Assembly: GCF_002753895.1 (NCBI RefSeq)
Contig: NZ_NJER01000001.1
Location: 1,674,910-1,738,909, forward strand
Source: Halobacteriovorax sp. JY17
GTDB taxonomy: Bacteria; Bdellovibrionota; Bacteriovoracia; Bacteriovoracales; Bacteriovoracaceae
Direction of reading: 5' to 3'
DNA length: 64,000 nucleotides
Shown here: positions 26,889 through 34,476 of the stretch, one piece after another
Layout of the letters: each line of letters begins with the position of its first letter
Numbering within the stretch: position 1 is the stretch's first letter
The notes under the pieces: generated by a model
Told to the model about the DNA's origin: nothing
Database searches by the model: none
The model's input: the letters and a program-made list of their open reading frames with translations, nothing else
Program-made: the position numbers and the translations under genes

Positions 26889-27857
26889 ATGACTGCTTTA
26901 TCTAAATCATTGATTCTATTTTCTTTTTTACTTCTACTTCAAGTTGTAGAGGCGAAATCATTTGAGCGACGTCAAAGAGTAATTCATATTGATTCAGAGG
27001 TAAATTGGAAGTCTAGCTGGTTTAATTCTAGAGTAGGTAAAGAAAAGTCTTTGGATAAGGTTATTGAAACACTTAAAACTTCCCGCACTGGAAAGCTTGT
27101 TTTAGAAAAAGCTTCTTTAAAAGCAAGAAGTGTTGGTTCGACTCTGCGTGATGTTATTGATGCTGGCAATAGTTCTCTAACTGATACGACACTTATCAGA
27201 AAATTTTCCCCAGAAAACCCTAGTGAGATTCACTATCAAACAAAGTCTAAAGTTTATTTAAACAAAGGACTTTCTTTTAAAGATGCGGTTTTAGATCTGG
27301 CTCATGAACTGACTCATTACTCATACCGCGAGCCATTTAACCCTTATATCTCAAACTTTACAGTAGACCAATTTGTGAGCTCTGTTATTGAAGGAAGAGG
27401 TGGAGAGGTTGATGCTTATTTAATTGAATGTAGAGTTCTAAAAGAATTAAGACCAAGTAGTTTCAGCGTTAATTCAAATTGTAAGAATGTTGTGGACTCA
27501 ACAACAGGTAAATTCTCAAAGGCCCTCGGAATTGAAAGATTCTATGATGTGGGACAATTTTCTGGCAACTTTGATGAAATCATCAATAAATATGGTTGGA
27601 AAAAATCTCGCTTCCCTAAAATCGGCAACGGAGAAGCTCTTTATATTTCTTCGGCCTATGGGCTGCCTTACCCTGTGGCAGCACTTAGTGAATTTACAAC
27701 AATTATGGGGAAAGCTTGTGAAAATGATTATAATCGTCTGGCCATGATGCGTGATGGAATATCATCAAATACACGTCAGCCAGCCTCAGCAGCGCATGGG
27801 CAATTCAAAAATCTCTATGCTTCTTACAAGTCGCGTTGTTCACAGTTTCGTCCTTAA
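26889..27857 (+). CDS. Secreted protein with HELTH zinc-peptidase motif
   Basis: 322 residues with a signal peptide (about 1-22). The HExxH motif HELTH is at 139-143 in VLDLAHELTHYSYRE. A possible third ligand, Glu173, lies 30 residues on in EGRGGEVDAY, an arrangement typical of gluzincins. Four cysteines in the second half could form disulfides. No family name recognised. An HExxH alone is weak evidence; the hydrophobic residues before it and the downstream Glu make a metallopeptidase plausible. It lies 32 bases after the COG3014-like gene, possibly the same operon. Confidence 0.55.
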   Translation: MTALSKSLILFSFLLLLQVVEAKSFERRQRVIHIDSEVNWKSSWFNSRVGKEKSLDKVIETLKTSRTGKLVLEKASLKARSVGSTLRDVIDAGNSSLTDTTLIRKFSPENPSEIHYQTKSKVYLNKGLSFKDAVLDLAHELTHYSYREPFNPYISNFTVDQFVSSVIEGRGGEVDAYLIECRVLKELRPSSFSVNSNCKNVVDSTTGKFSKALGIERFYDVGQFSGNFDEIINKYGWKKSRFPKIGNGEALYISSAYGLPYPVAALSEFTTIMGKACENDYNRLAMMRDGISSNTRQPASAAHGQFKNLYASYKSRCSQFRP

Positions 27858-27936
27858 ATCTTATTTTGACTAATCTCGTCGTCTCATATTGCACAGCATT
27901 TGTCTGAGTAAATCGGTATTTTTTCACGCCCTTACA

Positions 27937-27965
27937 TTGACTAAAACGTGTCCTAAAGGTAAAAA
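27937..27965 (+). promoter_or_regulatory. Candidate sigma-70 promoter of the nuo operon
   Basis: TTGACT (27937-27942), a 17-base spacer and TAAAAA (27960-27965) form a reasonable housekeeping promoter about 50 bases before the nuoB ATG. The -10 matches four of six consensus positions. The rest of the 27858-28016 gap shows no gene. Confidence 0.4.
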
Positions 27966-28016
27966 TTATGAGATAATTTCAAAAATCTAAAATTGAACAA
28001 AGAAAGGAAAACGCTA

Positions 28017-28499
28017 ATGCAAGACAGCGTCGTTTTGATGAAGTTGGATGACTTCTTTAATTGGGGTCGTAAGAATTCTCTATGGCCTATGACATTTGGT
28101 TTAGCATGTTGTGCAATCGAAATGATGGCAACAGGTGCTTCTAAGTACGACTTGGAAAGATTTGGTTGTGGAGCTTTTATGGCCACACCAAGAAGAGCTG
28201 ACTTAATGATTGTTGCAGGAACTGTAACTCTTAAGATGGCCCCAAGAATTAAAACTCTCTATGAGCAAATGGCAGAGCCAAGATATGTAATCTCAATGGG
28301 ATCTTGTGCAAATAAGGGGGGACCTTATTGGCAGCACGGTTATCACGTTCTTAAGGGTGTTGATGAAATCGTTCCGGTTGATGTTTACGTTCCAGGATGT
28401 CCTCCGAGACCGGAAGCTTTAATCGAAGGTTTAATGACTCTTCAAAAGAAAATAGCAAACGAAAGACTTCTTAGAGATAAGTGGGTGAAGCATGCATAA
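28017..28499 (+). CDS. nuoB: NADH-quinone oxidoreductase subunit B
   Basis: 160 residues from the ATG at 28017 with AAGGA upstream; an earlier in-frame TTG overlaps that site. The four ligands of iron-sulfur cluster N2 are all present: the Cys31-Cys32 pair in [10 protein letters not shown], Cys97 in MGSCANKGG and Cys128 in [11 protein letters not shown]. NuoB passes electrons to quinone at the base of the peripheral arm. First gene of nuoBCDI; its end overlaps nuoC by eight bases. Confidence 0.97.
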   Translation: MQDSVVLMKLDDFFNWGRKNSLWPMTFGLACCAIEMMATGASKYDLERFGCGAFMATPRRADLMIVAGTVTLKMAPRIKTLYEQMAEPRYVISMGSCANKGGPYWQHGYHVLKGVDEIVPVDVYVPGCPPRPEALIEGLMTLQKKIANERLLRDKWVKHA

Positions 28500-29193
28500 T
28501 GAAATTGTCACATTTTTAAATGCTGAAGTTGCAGGTTGTAATGCCGTTGCTAATATTGCAGAAGTTGGTGATAGCTCAGTAACAATAGCTTCAACTCATA
28601 TTAAGCAAGCTTGTTCTGCTCTTAAAAATAGCGATAAGTTTAAAATGAATGTTCTTCAAGTTATCTCAGGTGTTGATTACCTTGAAGAAAAAGAAATTGA
28701 AATCAATTACATCATGGCGAGCTTCATCGAAAATACAGAGCTAATTTTAAAGGCCCGAGTTCCAAGAGGGGATGACAATAATCTTCCTTCTGTTGAGAGC
28801 GTTTGCGATATATGGAAATCTGCAAATTACCTAGAGCGTGAAACTTATGACATGCTTGGTGTAGTTTTTGAAAACCATCCTGATCATAGAAGAATTCTCT
28901 GCCCTGATGATTGGGAAGGTTATCCACTAAGAAAAGATTATGTCGTTCAAGAAAAATATATGGATATGCTTGTTAATCCTCCAGAGAAAATTAATAGAGA
29001 TGATATTGAATTCTTTGCAAAGATGAGAATCAATCACGAAGATCCAACACAAGTTTCTGGTTCATGGGTTGATGATCATGCATGGATCGATCAAGACTTA
29101 GCCAATAAAGCTAAGGATAGAGTTGCTGAAATTAAGGCAGCAAAGAAAGCTAAGACTGATTCAGCAGACTCAGCCGAAGAGAAGGGAGAGTAA
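28492..29193 (+). CDS. nuoC: NADH-quinone oxidoreductase subunit C
   Basis: 233 residues. NuoC is a structural subunit of the Q-module. The family signature is clear: [20 protein letters not shown] then [12 protein letters not shown]. After it comes a helical extension rich in Lys, Ala and Asp that is longer than usual. Separate from NuoD, not fused. Ends one base before the nuoD start. Confidence 0.95.
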   Translation: MHNEIVTFLNAEVAGCNAVANIAEVGDSSVTIASTHIKQACSALKNSDKFKMNVLQVISGVDYLEEKEIEINYIMASFIENTELILKARVPRGDDNNLPSVESVCDIWKSANYLERETYDMLGVVFENHPDHRRILCPDDWEGYPLRKDYVVQEKYMDMLVNPPEKINRDDIEFFAKMRINHEDPTQVSGSWVDDHAWIDQDLANKAKDRVAEIKAAKKAKTDSADSAEEKGE

Positions 29194-29194
29194 G

Positions 29195-30328
29195 ATGGAT
29201 ATTTCTAAACAAGAAAAACTTCACACTGATCTTCTAACTCTTAATATGGGTCCTCAGCATCCGGCGACCCACGGGGTTCTTAGAGTTGAAATTAAAACGG
29301 ATTCAGAAATAATTGCAGATGCTATTCCACATCTTGGATATCTTCACAGATGTAAAGAGAAGCATTCTGAATTTCTAGATTATAGAGGAATCATTCCTTA
29401 TACAGATAGAATGGATTATCTTGCTGCAATGAATATGGAGCATGGTTACTGTCTAGCTATTGAAAAAATGCTTGGAACTGAAGTTCCTAAGAGAGCAGAG
29501 TATATAAGAGTTATGATGGCCGAGATGCAGAGAATTGCCTCTCACTTAATGTTCTTTGGAACATATGCCATTGACCTTGGAGCCTTTTCTCCATTCCTAT
29601 ACGCTTTCCAAGATAGAGAATTTATCCTTAGAATTTTTGAAGAACTTTCAGGAGCGAGGCTTCTTTATAACTATATCTGGATTGGTGGAGTTTGGACTGA
29701 CATCAATGATTCTCAATTAAAGAGAATTGAAGACTTCTTAGTAGAGCTTGAAGAGAATGTTAAAAAGTACCACGCTCTAGTAGGTGAGAACTCAATCTTC
29801 ATTGGAAGAACTGCAAATGTAGGCGTGATCTCAAAAGAAACTGCTTACGAATTTGGAGCTACAGGTCCTGTTCTGAGAGGTTCTGGAATTGACTGGGATC
29901 TAAGAAAGAAGAGACCATACTCGATCTATGAAGAATTTGATTTTAATACAGTTGTTGGTGAAGGTATTAAGGGTCAAGTTGGGGACTGCTGGGATCGTTA
30001 TTACGTAAGAATAATGGAAATCTTTGAATCAATTAAAATTGTTCGCCAGTGTCTTGAAGGAATTGAGGAAGGTCCTATTATGGGGAAAGTTCCAAAAGTT
30101 CTAAAAGTACCAAAAGGTGAAGTCTACATGAGAACTGAGTGCCCAAGAGGTGAGCTTGGTTACCACATTGTTGCAGATGGAACTAAGAATCCTTATAGGG
30201 TTAAAGTTAAGTCATCATGTTTTACTCACGTATCAATGCTACCTGTAATGGCCCCTGGTCAGATGATTGCTGACTTTGTTGCTTCAATTGGTTCAATTGA
30301 TATCGTTCTTGGAGAGGTTGACCGATGA
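29195..30328 (+). CDS. nuoD: NADH-quinone oxidoreductase subunit D
   Basis: 377 residues from the ATG at 29195, with GGGAGAG just upstream. NuoD forms the quinone-binding cavity with NuoB and is related to the large subunit of NiFe hydrogenases. Typical segments: LNMGPQHPATHGVLR, GYLHRCKEKHSE, SGARLLYNYIWIGG, and a C-terminal PVMAPGQMIADFVASIGSIDIVLGE-like end with the usual D-R terminus. Overlaps nuoI by four bases (ATGA). Confidence 0.97.
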   Translation: MDISKQEKLHTDLLTLNMGPQHPATHGVLRVEIKTDSEIIADAIPHLGYLHRCKEKHSEFLDYRGIIPYTDRMDYLAAMNMEHGYCLAIEKMLGTEVPKRAEYIRVMMAEMQRIASHLMFFGTYAIDLGAFSPFLYAFQDREFILRIFEELSGARLLYNYIWIGGVWTDINDSQLKRIEDFLVELEENVKKYHALVGENSIFIGRTANVGVISKETAYEFGATGPVLRGSGIDWDLRKKRPYSIYEEFDFNTVVGEGIKGQVGDCWDRYYVRIMEIFESIKIVRQCLEGIEEGPIMGKVPKVLKVPKGEVYMRTECPRGELGYHIVADGTKNPYRVKVKSSCFTHVSMLPVMAPGQMIADFVASIGSIDIVLGEVDR

Positions 30329-30849
30329 ATACAACAACATTTACTACAACAAGACAACCGGAGCCTCTTACTTTTAAGAAGTGGTTCTTAAATATTTACA
30401 ATGCTGTGAGAACTGTATCAGCTGGTATGGGAATTACTCTTAAGTATGTTTATGGTGTAAAGCCTGTGACTATTGAGTATCCAGAAGTTAGAGAAATTCT
30501 TCCTGAAAACTCAAGATCAAGACTCTTTAATGATGCTGAAAATTGTATTAGTTGTTACCAGTGTGCGGTAGCCTGTCCTGTTGATTGTATTTATATTACA
30601 GCAACGAAGAGAGATAAGGACGCACCAAAGCTTAAGGCATCAAATGGTAATCCAATTAGATTAGATCTTCATCAATATACAATTGATACAGCACTTTGTT
30701 GTTACTGCGGACTTTGTACGACAGTTTGTCCTACTGAGTGTCTAACACATACAACTGATTATGAATTCGCCCAATACACGCTTGATTCAATGAAGTATGA
30801 CTACCTTGCTACGGATATTAGAGCTTGGCGTGATAGAATTGTGAAATAA
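30325..30849 (+). CDS. nuoI: NADH-quinone oxidoreductase subunit I (2x[4Fe-4S])
   Basis: 174 residues. Two ferredoxin motifs carry clusters N6a and N6b: Cys74, 77, 80, 84 (CISCYQCAVACPVDC) and Cys125, 128, 131, 135 (CCYCGLCTTVCPTEC). They relay electrons to N2 in NuoB. An N-terminal amphipathic region (about 15-45) sits at the membrane. Directly coupled to nuoD, where nuoE-H normally intervene. A strong terminator follows. Confidence 0.95.
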   Translation: MNTTTFTTTRQPEPLTFKKWFLNIYNAVRTVSAGMGITLKYVYGVKPVTIEYPEVREILPENSRSRLFNDAENCISCYQCAVACPVDCIYITATKRDKDAPKLKASNGNPIRLDLHQYTIDTALCCYCGLCTTVCPTECLTHTTDYEFAQYTLDSMKYDYLATDIRAWRDRIVK

Positions 30850-30877
30850 GTTTAGTATAAAATTTAAAATAGAATCT

Positions 30878-30906
30878 AAGGCCTTCAAATTTGAAGGCCT
30901 TTTTTG
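30878..30906 (+). terminator. Rho-independent terminator of the nuo operon
   Basis: AAGGCCTTCAAA and TTTGAAGGCCTT make a 12-bp near-perfect inverted repeat followed by a T tract (30899-30905). It ends nuoBCDI cleanly, so further nuo genes are not transcribed from here. Confidence 0.92.
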
Positions 30907-31021
30907 TGTAAACTTTCTTCGTTAAATAATCCTAATTATTCCTAACAGAACCATAACTGTAATGATGAAAGAGTGAGTGGTAATTAAGTCTCAATCAATA
31001 ATTTTGTCCTAAGGAGACTCT

Positions 31022-31393
31022 ATGAAATTTCTAGTAGCACTTTTCTTATTATCAACTCTAGCTGTTAGCGCTAATACTGTGGAATCAATTTACCAAGTAG
31101 ATTCTGCTCTTCACCCGCTTTTAAAAGTTGAAGTTGCACAGGCATTAACTGATAAGTTTAATTGCATTAATCCATACGGAATTAAAGAAGTTGAGACGGT
31201 AGTTGAAGTTGATCGTGTTGACCAAGGTGTTGTTGACTATTACTACACAACGACTTTTTCTGTAAATTATACTTATGATTATCACCCAAATAGCACGAGG
31301 GTAGTAGTTAGAAGTGCTAAGTACGCAGGATCAAATCCAACAGTTAAGTGGACTGATATCGAATCGATTGAAGGGCACATTCTTTGTGATTAA
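31022..31393 (+). CDS. Small secreted protein, hypothetical
   Basis: 123 residues with a signal peptide (about 1-17, ending AVSA) and AAGGAG upstream of the ATG. The mature part is beta-rich with many Val, Tyr and Thr and two cysteines (one in NCINPYG, one near the end) that could form a disulfide. No family recognised. Monocistronic, between the nuo terminator and a stem-loop at 31421. Confidence 0.55.
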   Translation: MKFLVALFLLSTLAVSANTVESIYQVDSALHPLLKVEVAQALTDKFNCINPYGIKEVETVVEVDRVDQGVVDYYYTTTFSVNYTYDYHPNSTRVVVRSAKYAGSNPTVKWTDIESIEGHILCD

Positions 31394-31420
31394 TTAAATT
31401 TTAAATAGTTAAGTTCCTAA

Positions 31421-31438
31421 GCCCCTTTTATAAGGGGC
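31421..31438 (+). terminator. Stem-loop, possible weak terminator
   Basis: GCCCCTT and AAGGGGC form a 7-bp GC-rich stem with a TTAT loop 28 bases after the 31022 gene. No T tract follows, so termination efficiency is uncertain. Confidence 0.45.
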
Positions 31439-31475
31439 CCTAATCCTAAAAAAATTACTAATATGAACTAGAGTT

Positions 31476-31505
31476 TTGACTTTTTTTTATAGGTCTTGAT
31501 ATGAC
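31476..31505 (+). promoter_or_regulatory. Candidate sigma-70 promoter
   Basis: TTGACT (31476-31481), an 18-base spacer that includes seven T, and TATGAC (31500-31505). It lies about 20 bases before the ATG of the cysteine-rich secreted protein, giving a short leader with an AGGGGA binding site. Confidence 0.5.
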
Positions 31506-31525
31506 CAAAGAAAAGGGGAAATTAT

Positions 31526-31831
31526 ATGAGAACTTTGCTTCTAATAGTACTGTCAGTAATTAGTATTAACGCAAATGCGTATTATACTTCAAGAGCAAAT
31601 TGCTTTTTAATAAGTGGTGCAAAGGCACAGTGTGAGGCTTGTAATTTCGCTTCATATAGACCACTTCGTTGTTCTTTAAATATCAACGGAAGAACGAGTT
31701 ACGGTTATAATTTTAGCGGTGTTCAGCATGGTGTGATTATGCCTGGTCAATGTATGAGAGGGTTTGTTTTTGCGAATAATCCTTATATGGATCCACTTAT
31801 TGGAGCTAACGCAAGCGTTACTTGTAGATAA
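31526..31831 (+). CDS. Small cysteine-rich secreted protein, hypothetical
   Basis: 101 residues with a signal peptide (about 1-18, ending NANA). The mature 80-residue protein has six cysteines, including QCEACNF, and many Ser, Asn and Gly. An even number suggests three disulfides and a compact extracellular fold. No family recognised. It has its own promoter and terminator, so it is expressed as a single gene. Confidence 0.55.
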   Translation: MRTLLLIVLSVISINANAYYTSRANCFLISGAKAQCEACNFASYRPLRCSLNINGRTSYGYNFSGVQHGVIMPGQCMRGFVFANNPYMDPLIGANASVTCR

Positions 31832-31832
31832 A

Positions 31833-31857
31833 AAAGGAGCTTTAAAAGCTCCTTTAA
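31833..31857 (+). terminator. Rho-independent terminator
   Basis: AAAGGAGCTTT and AAAGCTCCTTT form an 11-bp hairpin starting two bases after the stop of the cysteine-rich gene; the T run is short (CTTTAAGG). Confidence 0.65.
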
Positions 31858-31881
31858 GGAATTTGTATTTTGTATTAAATT

Positions 31882-32033
31882 CTATTGATTAAGATGCTCG
31901 TACTTTTCATTAGTCAAAGTGTGCAAGAATGCAATGATGTCATCTTCTTCTGCATCAGTAAGTCCCGTTTCTGGATTAATGGTCCCTGCAACATCTCTTG
32001 TATTGCAAAAGTGAACTACTGTCTTATTTTCTC
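31882..32033 (-). pseudogene. C-terminal remnant of a di-heme cytochrome c peroxidase/MauG-type protein
   Basis: On the minus strand an open frame of about 50 codons ends at TAG (31882-31884) with no start codon; an in-frame TAG lies just upstream. It reads VVHFCNTRDVAG, then GLTDAEEDDIIAFLHTLTN. That is the usual tail of cytochrome c peroxidase/MauG-like proteins (a FYNTRD-type segment, then E-DIVAFLKTLT). No heme CXXCH is left. The fragment touches the 3' end of the downstream-facing methyltransferase gene. I read it as the leftover of a gene destroyed by deletion. Confidence 0.7.
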
Positions 32034-33232
32034 TCTAGAAGTATTCCCTTTAGATAATCTCCCTCGGGAAATCCTCCAAGTGAAATACAATCTTCTTCCA
32101 TTCTAAGCCCTTTACAAACTTTTAAAGAGCTTGCATGAGCAAGTTGTTCAATTCTTTCATTGAACTTTCTTCTTAGAACATGATGAGTATTGATAAAGGC
32201 AACAATTCTACCTTTCTCACTTAAGCACTCTTCCATCATAGGGATTAATTTATCGTAGCTCTTAAGTGCGCTTTGACTCTTTTTCCCATCGCTCGAAAAG
32301 CTTGGAGGATCACAAACGATAAGGTCAAATTTCTTTCCTTCTGCGATATATTGCTTAAGGGCTTTCTCCACTGACATAATCTTACTATGATGATTTTCAG
32401 ATTTTAATTCAGGGTTTATTTCAAGGTTTTTTTCAAGCCATTTGATATAGTCATTAGATAGGTCAACACTATGAACATCAGTTGCTCCATGGGCGAGAGC
32501 AAAGAGACTAAAAGCACCAGTATAAGAATAGAGATTTAATACTGAATCAGCATTTCTAAATTCATTTGTGAGCTTCTTTCTAATTGAAGACATATCACTA
32601 TAGATTCCAATATCGTATCTATAATCAAAGCGAAGATGGTAGTTGATTCCAAACTCTTGTATTGTAATTTCAGTTAACTTATTTTCAAGGTTCTCAAAAT
32701 TTACAGAGTCTGAAGTTTTTCTCTGTTGAAAAATAAATTTATCAACCTCTGGAAAGTGTGTTCTACAATGGGCCTTAACAAGACGTCTGATATCATTTTT
32801 AAAAAAGAACCAAAAGTCAGAGTAAATTTGAATAAGGGCAACATTTCCAAACTTTTGAATCATGAGCCCTGGGATTCCATCTGCCTCTGCGAAGCAAAGA
32901 TAGAAATTATCTCTTTGAAGTTTTTCTAGAACAGACTTACGTCTAAGGAAAGATTCTTCTAGTCTTATTCCAAATGCTCTAATAAACCCATTTGGAGACT
33001 CTGGCAGTTCTGTTCCAATTTCCCAAATTCTAGCTTTTACTTTCTTATGATTTGGATCGTGCAGTAGTAGTAGCCTCTCATCACTATTTGGATTTTTTCC
33101 AATGAGGAGGTTTTCCTTTCTCGGAAATTCTTTTGTGAAAGAATCTTCTGTTACCCAAGGATGGCCTTTCTTTGCATGCTTAAGTGTCGCAGGGTGAAGT
33201 TTGACCCTTGAGAGTTTATGTTTTTTTACCAT
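32024..33232 (-). CDS. RlmI-like 23S rRNA (cytosine-C5) methyltransferase
   Basis: 402 residues. N-terminal PUA-like domain (about 1-75, with HPWVTEDSF), a middle domain, and a SAM-dependent Rossmann domain: VLNLYSYTGAFSLFALAHGA (SAM loop), VHSVDLSNDY, then the FDLIVCDPPSF catalytic motif. This order fits the RlmI/YccW family, which methylates C1962 of E. coli 23S rRNA. Exact site here is not provable. Begins four bases after the upstream 90-residue gene. Confidence 0.85.
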   Translation of the reverse strand: MVKKHKLSRVKLHPATLKHAKKGHPWVTEDSFTKEFPRKENLLIGKNPNSDERLLLLHDPNHKKVKARIWEIGTELPESPNGFIRAFGIRLEESFLRRKSVLEKLQRDNFYLCFAEADGIPGLMIQKFGNVALIQIYSDFWFFFKNDIRRLVKAHCRTHFPEVDKFIFQQRKTSDSVNFENLENKLTEITIQEFGINYHLRFDYRYDIGIYSDMSSIRKKLTNEFRNADSVLNLYSYTGAFSLFALAHGATDVHSVDLSNDYIKWLEKNLEINPELKSENHHSKIMSVEKALKQYIAEGKKFDLIVCDPPSFSSDGKKSQSALKSYDKLIPMMEECLSEKGRIVAFINTHHVLRRKFNERIEQLAHASSLKVCKGLRMEEDCISLGGFPEGDYLKGILLERK

Positions 33233-33236
33233 GGAA

Positions 33237-33509
33237 TTAAAGCTCGTCTTTTAAGATAGCCAATTTTTCAATGGCATTTTCTGTCGTAAATAGTAGTAGA
33301 TTTGTAAGAGCAAACGGATCATTGAATTCTTCGATCCCTACATCAATTAATCTCTCTTTCATACTAAGTGTTAACTCTGTATAAGGGTCGATTTCATGAC
33401 AAATCCCTTTTAGCTTTGAGATGAGAATTTCTAGATTCATAATCTCCACGCTAGGCGTGTAGAGCTCGGGATTCTTCAGTTGTGAATTTTCTTCGTTCGT
33501 TGTTTTCAT
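33237..33509 (-). CDS. Hypothetical protein upstream of the rRNA methyltransferase
   Basis: 90 residues, acidic, helical, no signal peptide and no recognised domain. Its stop is four bases before the methyltransferase start, so the pair is probably one transcript. Divergent from the gene at 33575. Confidence 0.5.
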   Translation of the reverse strand: MKTTNEENSQLKNPELYTPSVEIMNLEILISKLKGICHEIDPYTELTLSMKERLIDVGIEEFNDPFALTNLLLFTTENAIEKLAILKDEL

Positions 33510-33574
33510 GTGAGTTGTTTATTTCAAAAAATCCTTTTAACGTCAATCGTCAATCTTCTTTGGAGTTCATAAGT

Positions 33575-34381
33575 ATGGAATATCTCGTAGTTTTTCTCCC
33601 TTTTATTTTATTGTTAAAACCGAGGAAGCTACTAAAATTCCGTTCAAGTAGCTATAAAGATGTTATTGAACTTATCGAGGGGTTAGAAATTACTCCTCCA
33701 AAAAAAGAGAGTGACCTTTACCGAGTAGCAAAACTTCTCCTCGAAGTAAGAAAAATCTATGGAGCCAAGGCTTTTGAATCTTTAATGATTTTAAAGAAGG
33801 AGGCATATAAATCGGATAGGGAGAGGAAGAAGCTTAAGGGAATTCTCTATGGCGCCTACTTTCAGCAGCTAATTATGGCCCTTTTAATACTCGTTATGAT
33901 TTTTATTACAAACTCTATGTTTGAGAGCTCTCCTACAACCTACATAATCATTTTTCTTCTTCAAGTCTTAGCGATCTTATTCCTGCTTGGAGCAAATTAT
34001 CTCCTAGAAAAGCTCTATATTAGAGGAGGAGTTATTAGGCTTAAGAATCTTCTTATTGTGAAGTCCTTATCTCAGAGTGGCCTCTCTGTGAGCCGAGTGC
34101 TTAAGAATATAGACTGGGAGGGAATGAAGGAGAGCTCATCGAAGCGTCTGTCTAAGTGGGATGAACTCTTTTTCTCAATTCTATCTAAGTGGCAAGAAAC
34201 TGGGCGAGGCCTTGTTGCTAATTTAGATGAATTAGAAGAGGAATTGGAGTTTCTTCGTTCATTTGGAGATAAGAAATTTCATGATTATATGAATGGAGCC
34301 AAATTCTTTGCCCTACTAATAGGTGGTTTCCTAGGCTATTTCGTCTACCTCTTTAGTTTTGTGGGAAAGCTTCTAACTTAG
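33575..34381 (+). CDS. Membrane protein, possible TadB/TadC-like (T2SSF-type) platform
   Basis: 268 residues from the ATG at 33575, with TGGAG upstream; an earlier in-frame start at 33482 would overlap the divergent gene. A hydrophobic N-terminus, two membrane helices (about 97-145), a cytoplasmic helical domain and one C-terminal helix. The cytoplasmic part has QSGLSVSRVL and ETGRGLVANLDELEEELEFL, which resemble the helices of T2SSF domains (aGlsl-aL, then GG-L-eiL-lR). A TadB/TadC-type inner-membrane platform would suit the Tad locus 3 kb away, which has none. Tentative. Confidence 0.4.
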   Translation: MEYLVVFLPFILLLKPRKLLKFRSSSYKDVIELIEGLEITPPKKESDLYRVAKLLLEVRKIYGAKAFESLMILKKEAYKSDRERKKLKGILYGAYFQQLIMALLILVMIFITNSMFESSPTTYIIIFLLQVLAILFLLGANYLLEKLYIRGGVIRLKNLLIVKSLSQSGLSVSRVLKNIDWEGMKESSSKRLSKWDELFFSILSKWQETGRGLVANLDELEEELEFLRSFGDKKFHDYMNGAKFFALLIGGFLGYFVYLFSFVGKLLT

Positions 34382-34476
34382 CTAAATTGACGCTTCAAGA
34401 GATTGTATTTTGGGCCTAGCTGTAATAGTTTAGTATTTAAATTTTCAATACTTATGACACAAAGCAGAGGTAACAA

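Noticed and set aside
29123-29194. Longer NuoD start inside nuoC
   Set aside because: The extra residues are an out-of-frame reading of the nuoC tail; ATG at 29195 has GGGAGAG and matches the family N-terminus.
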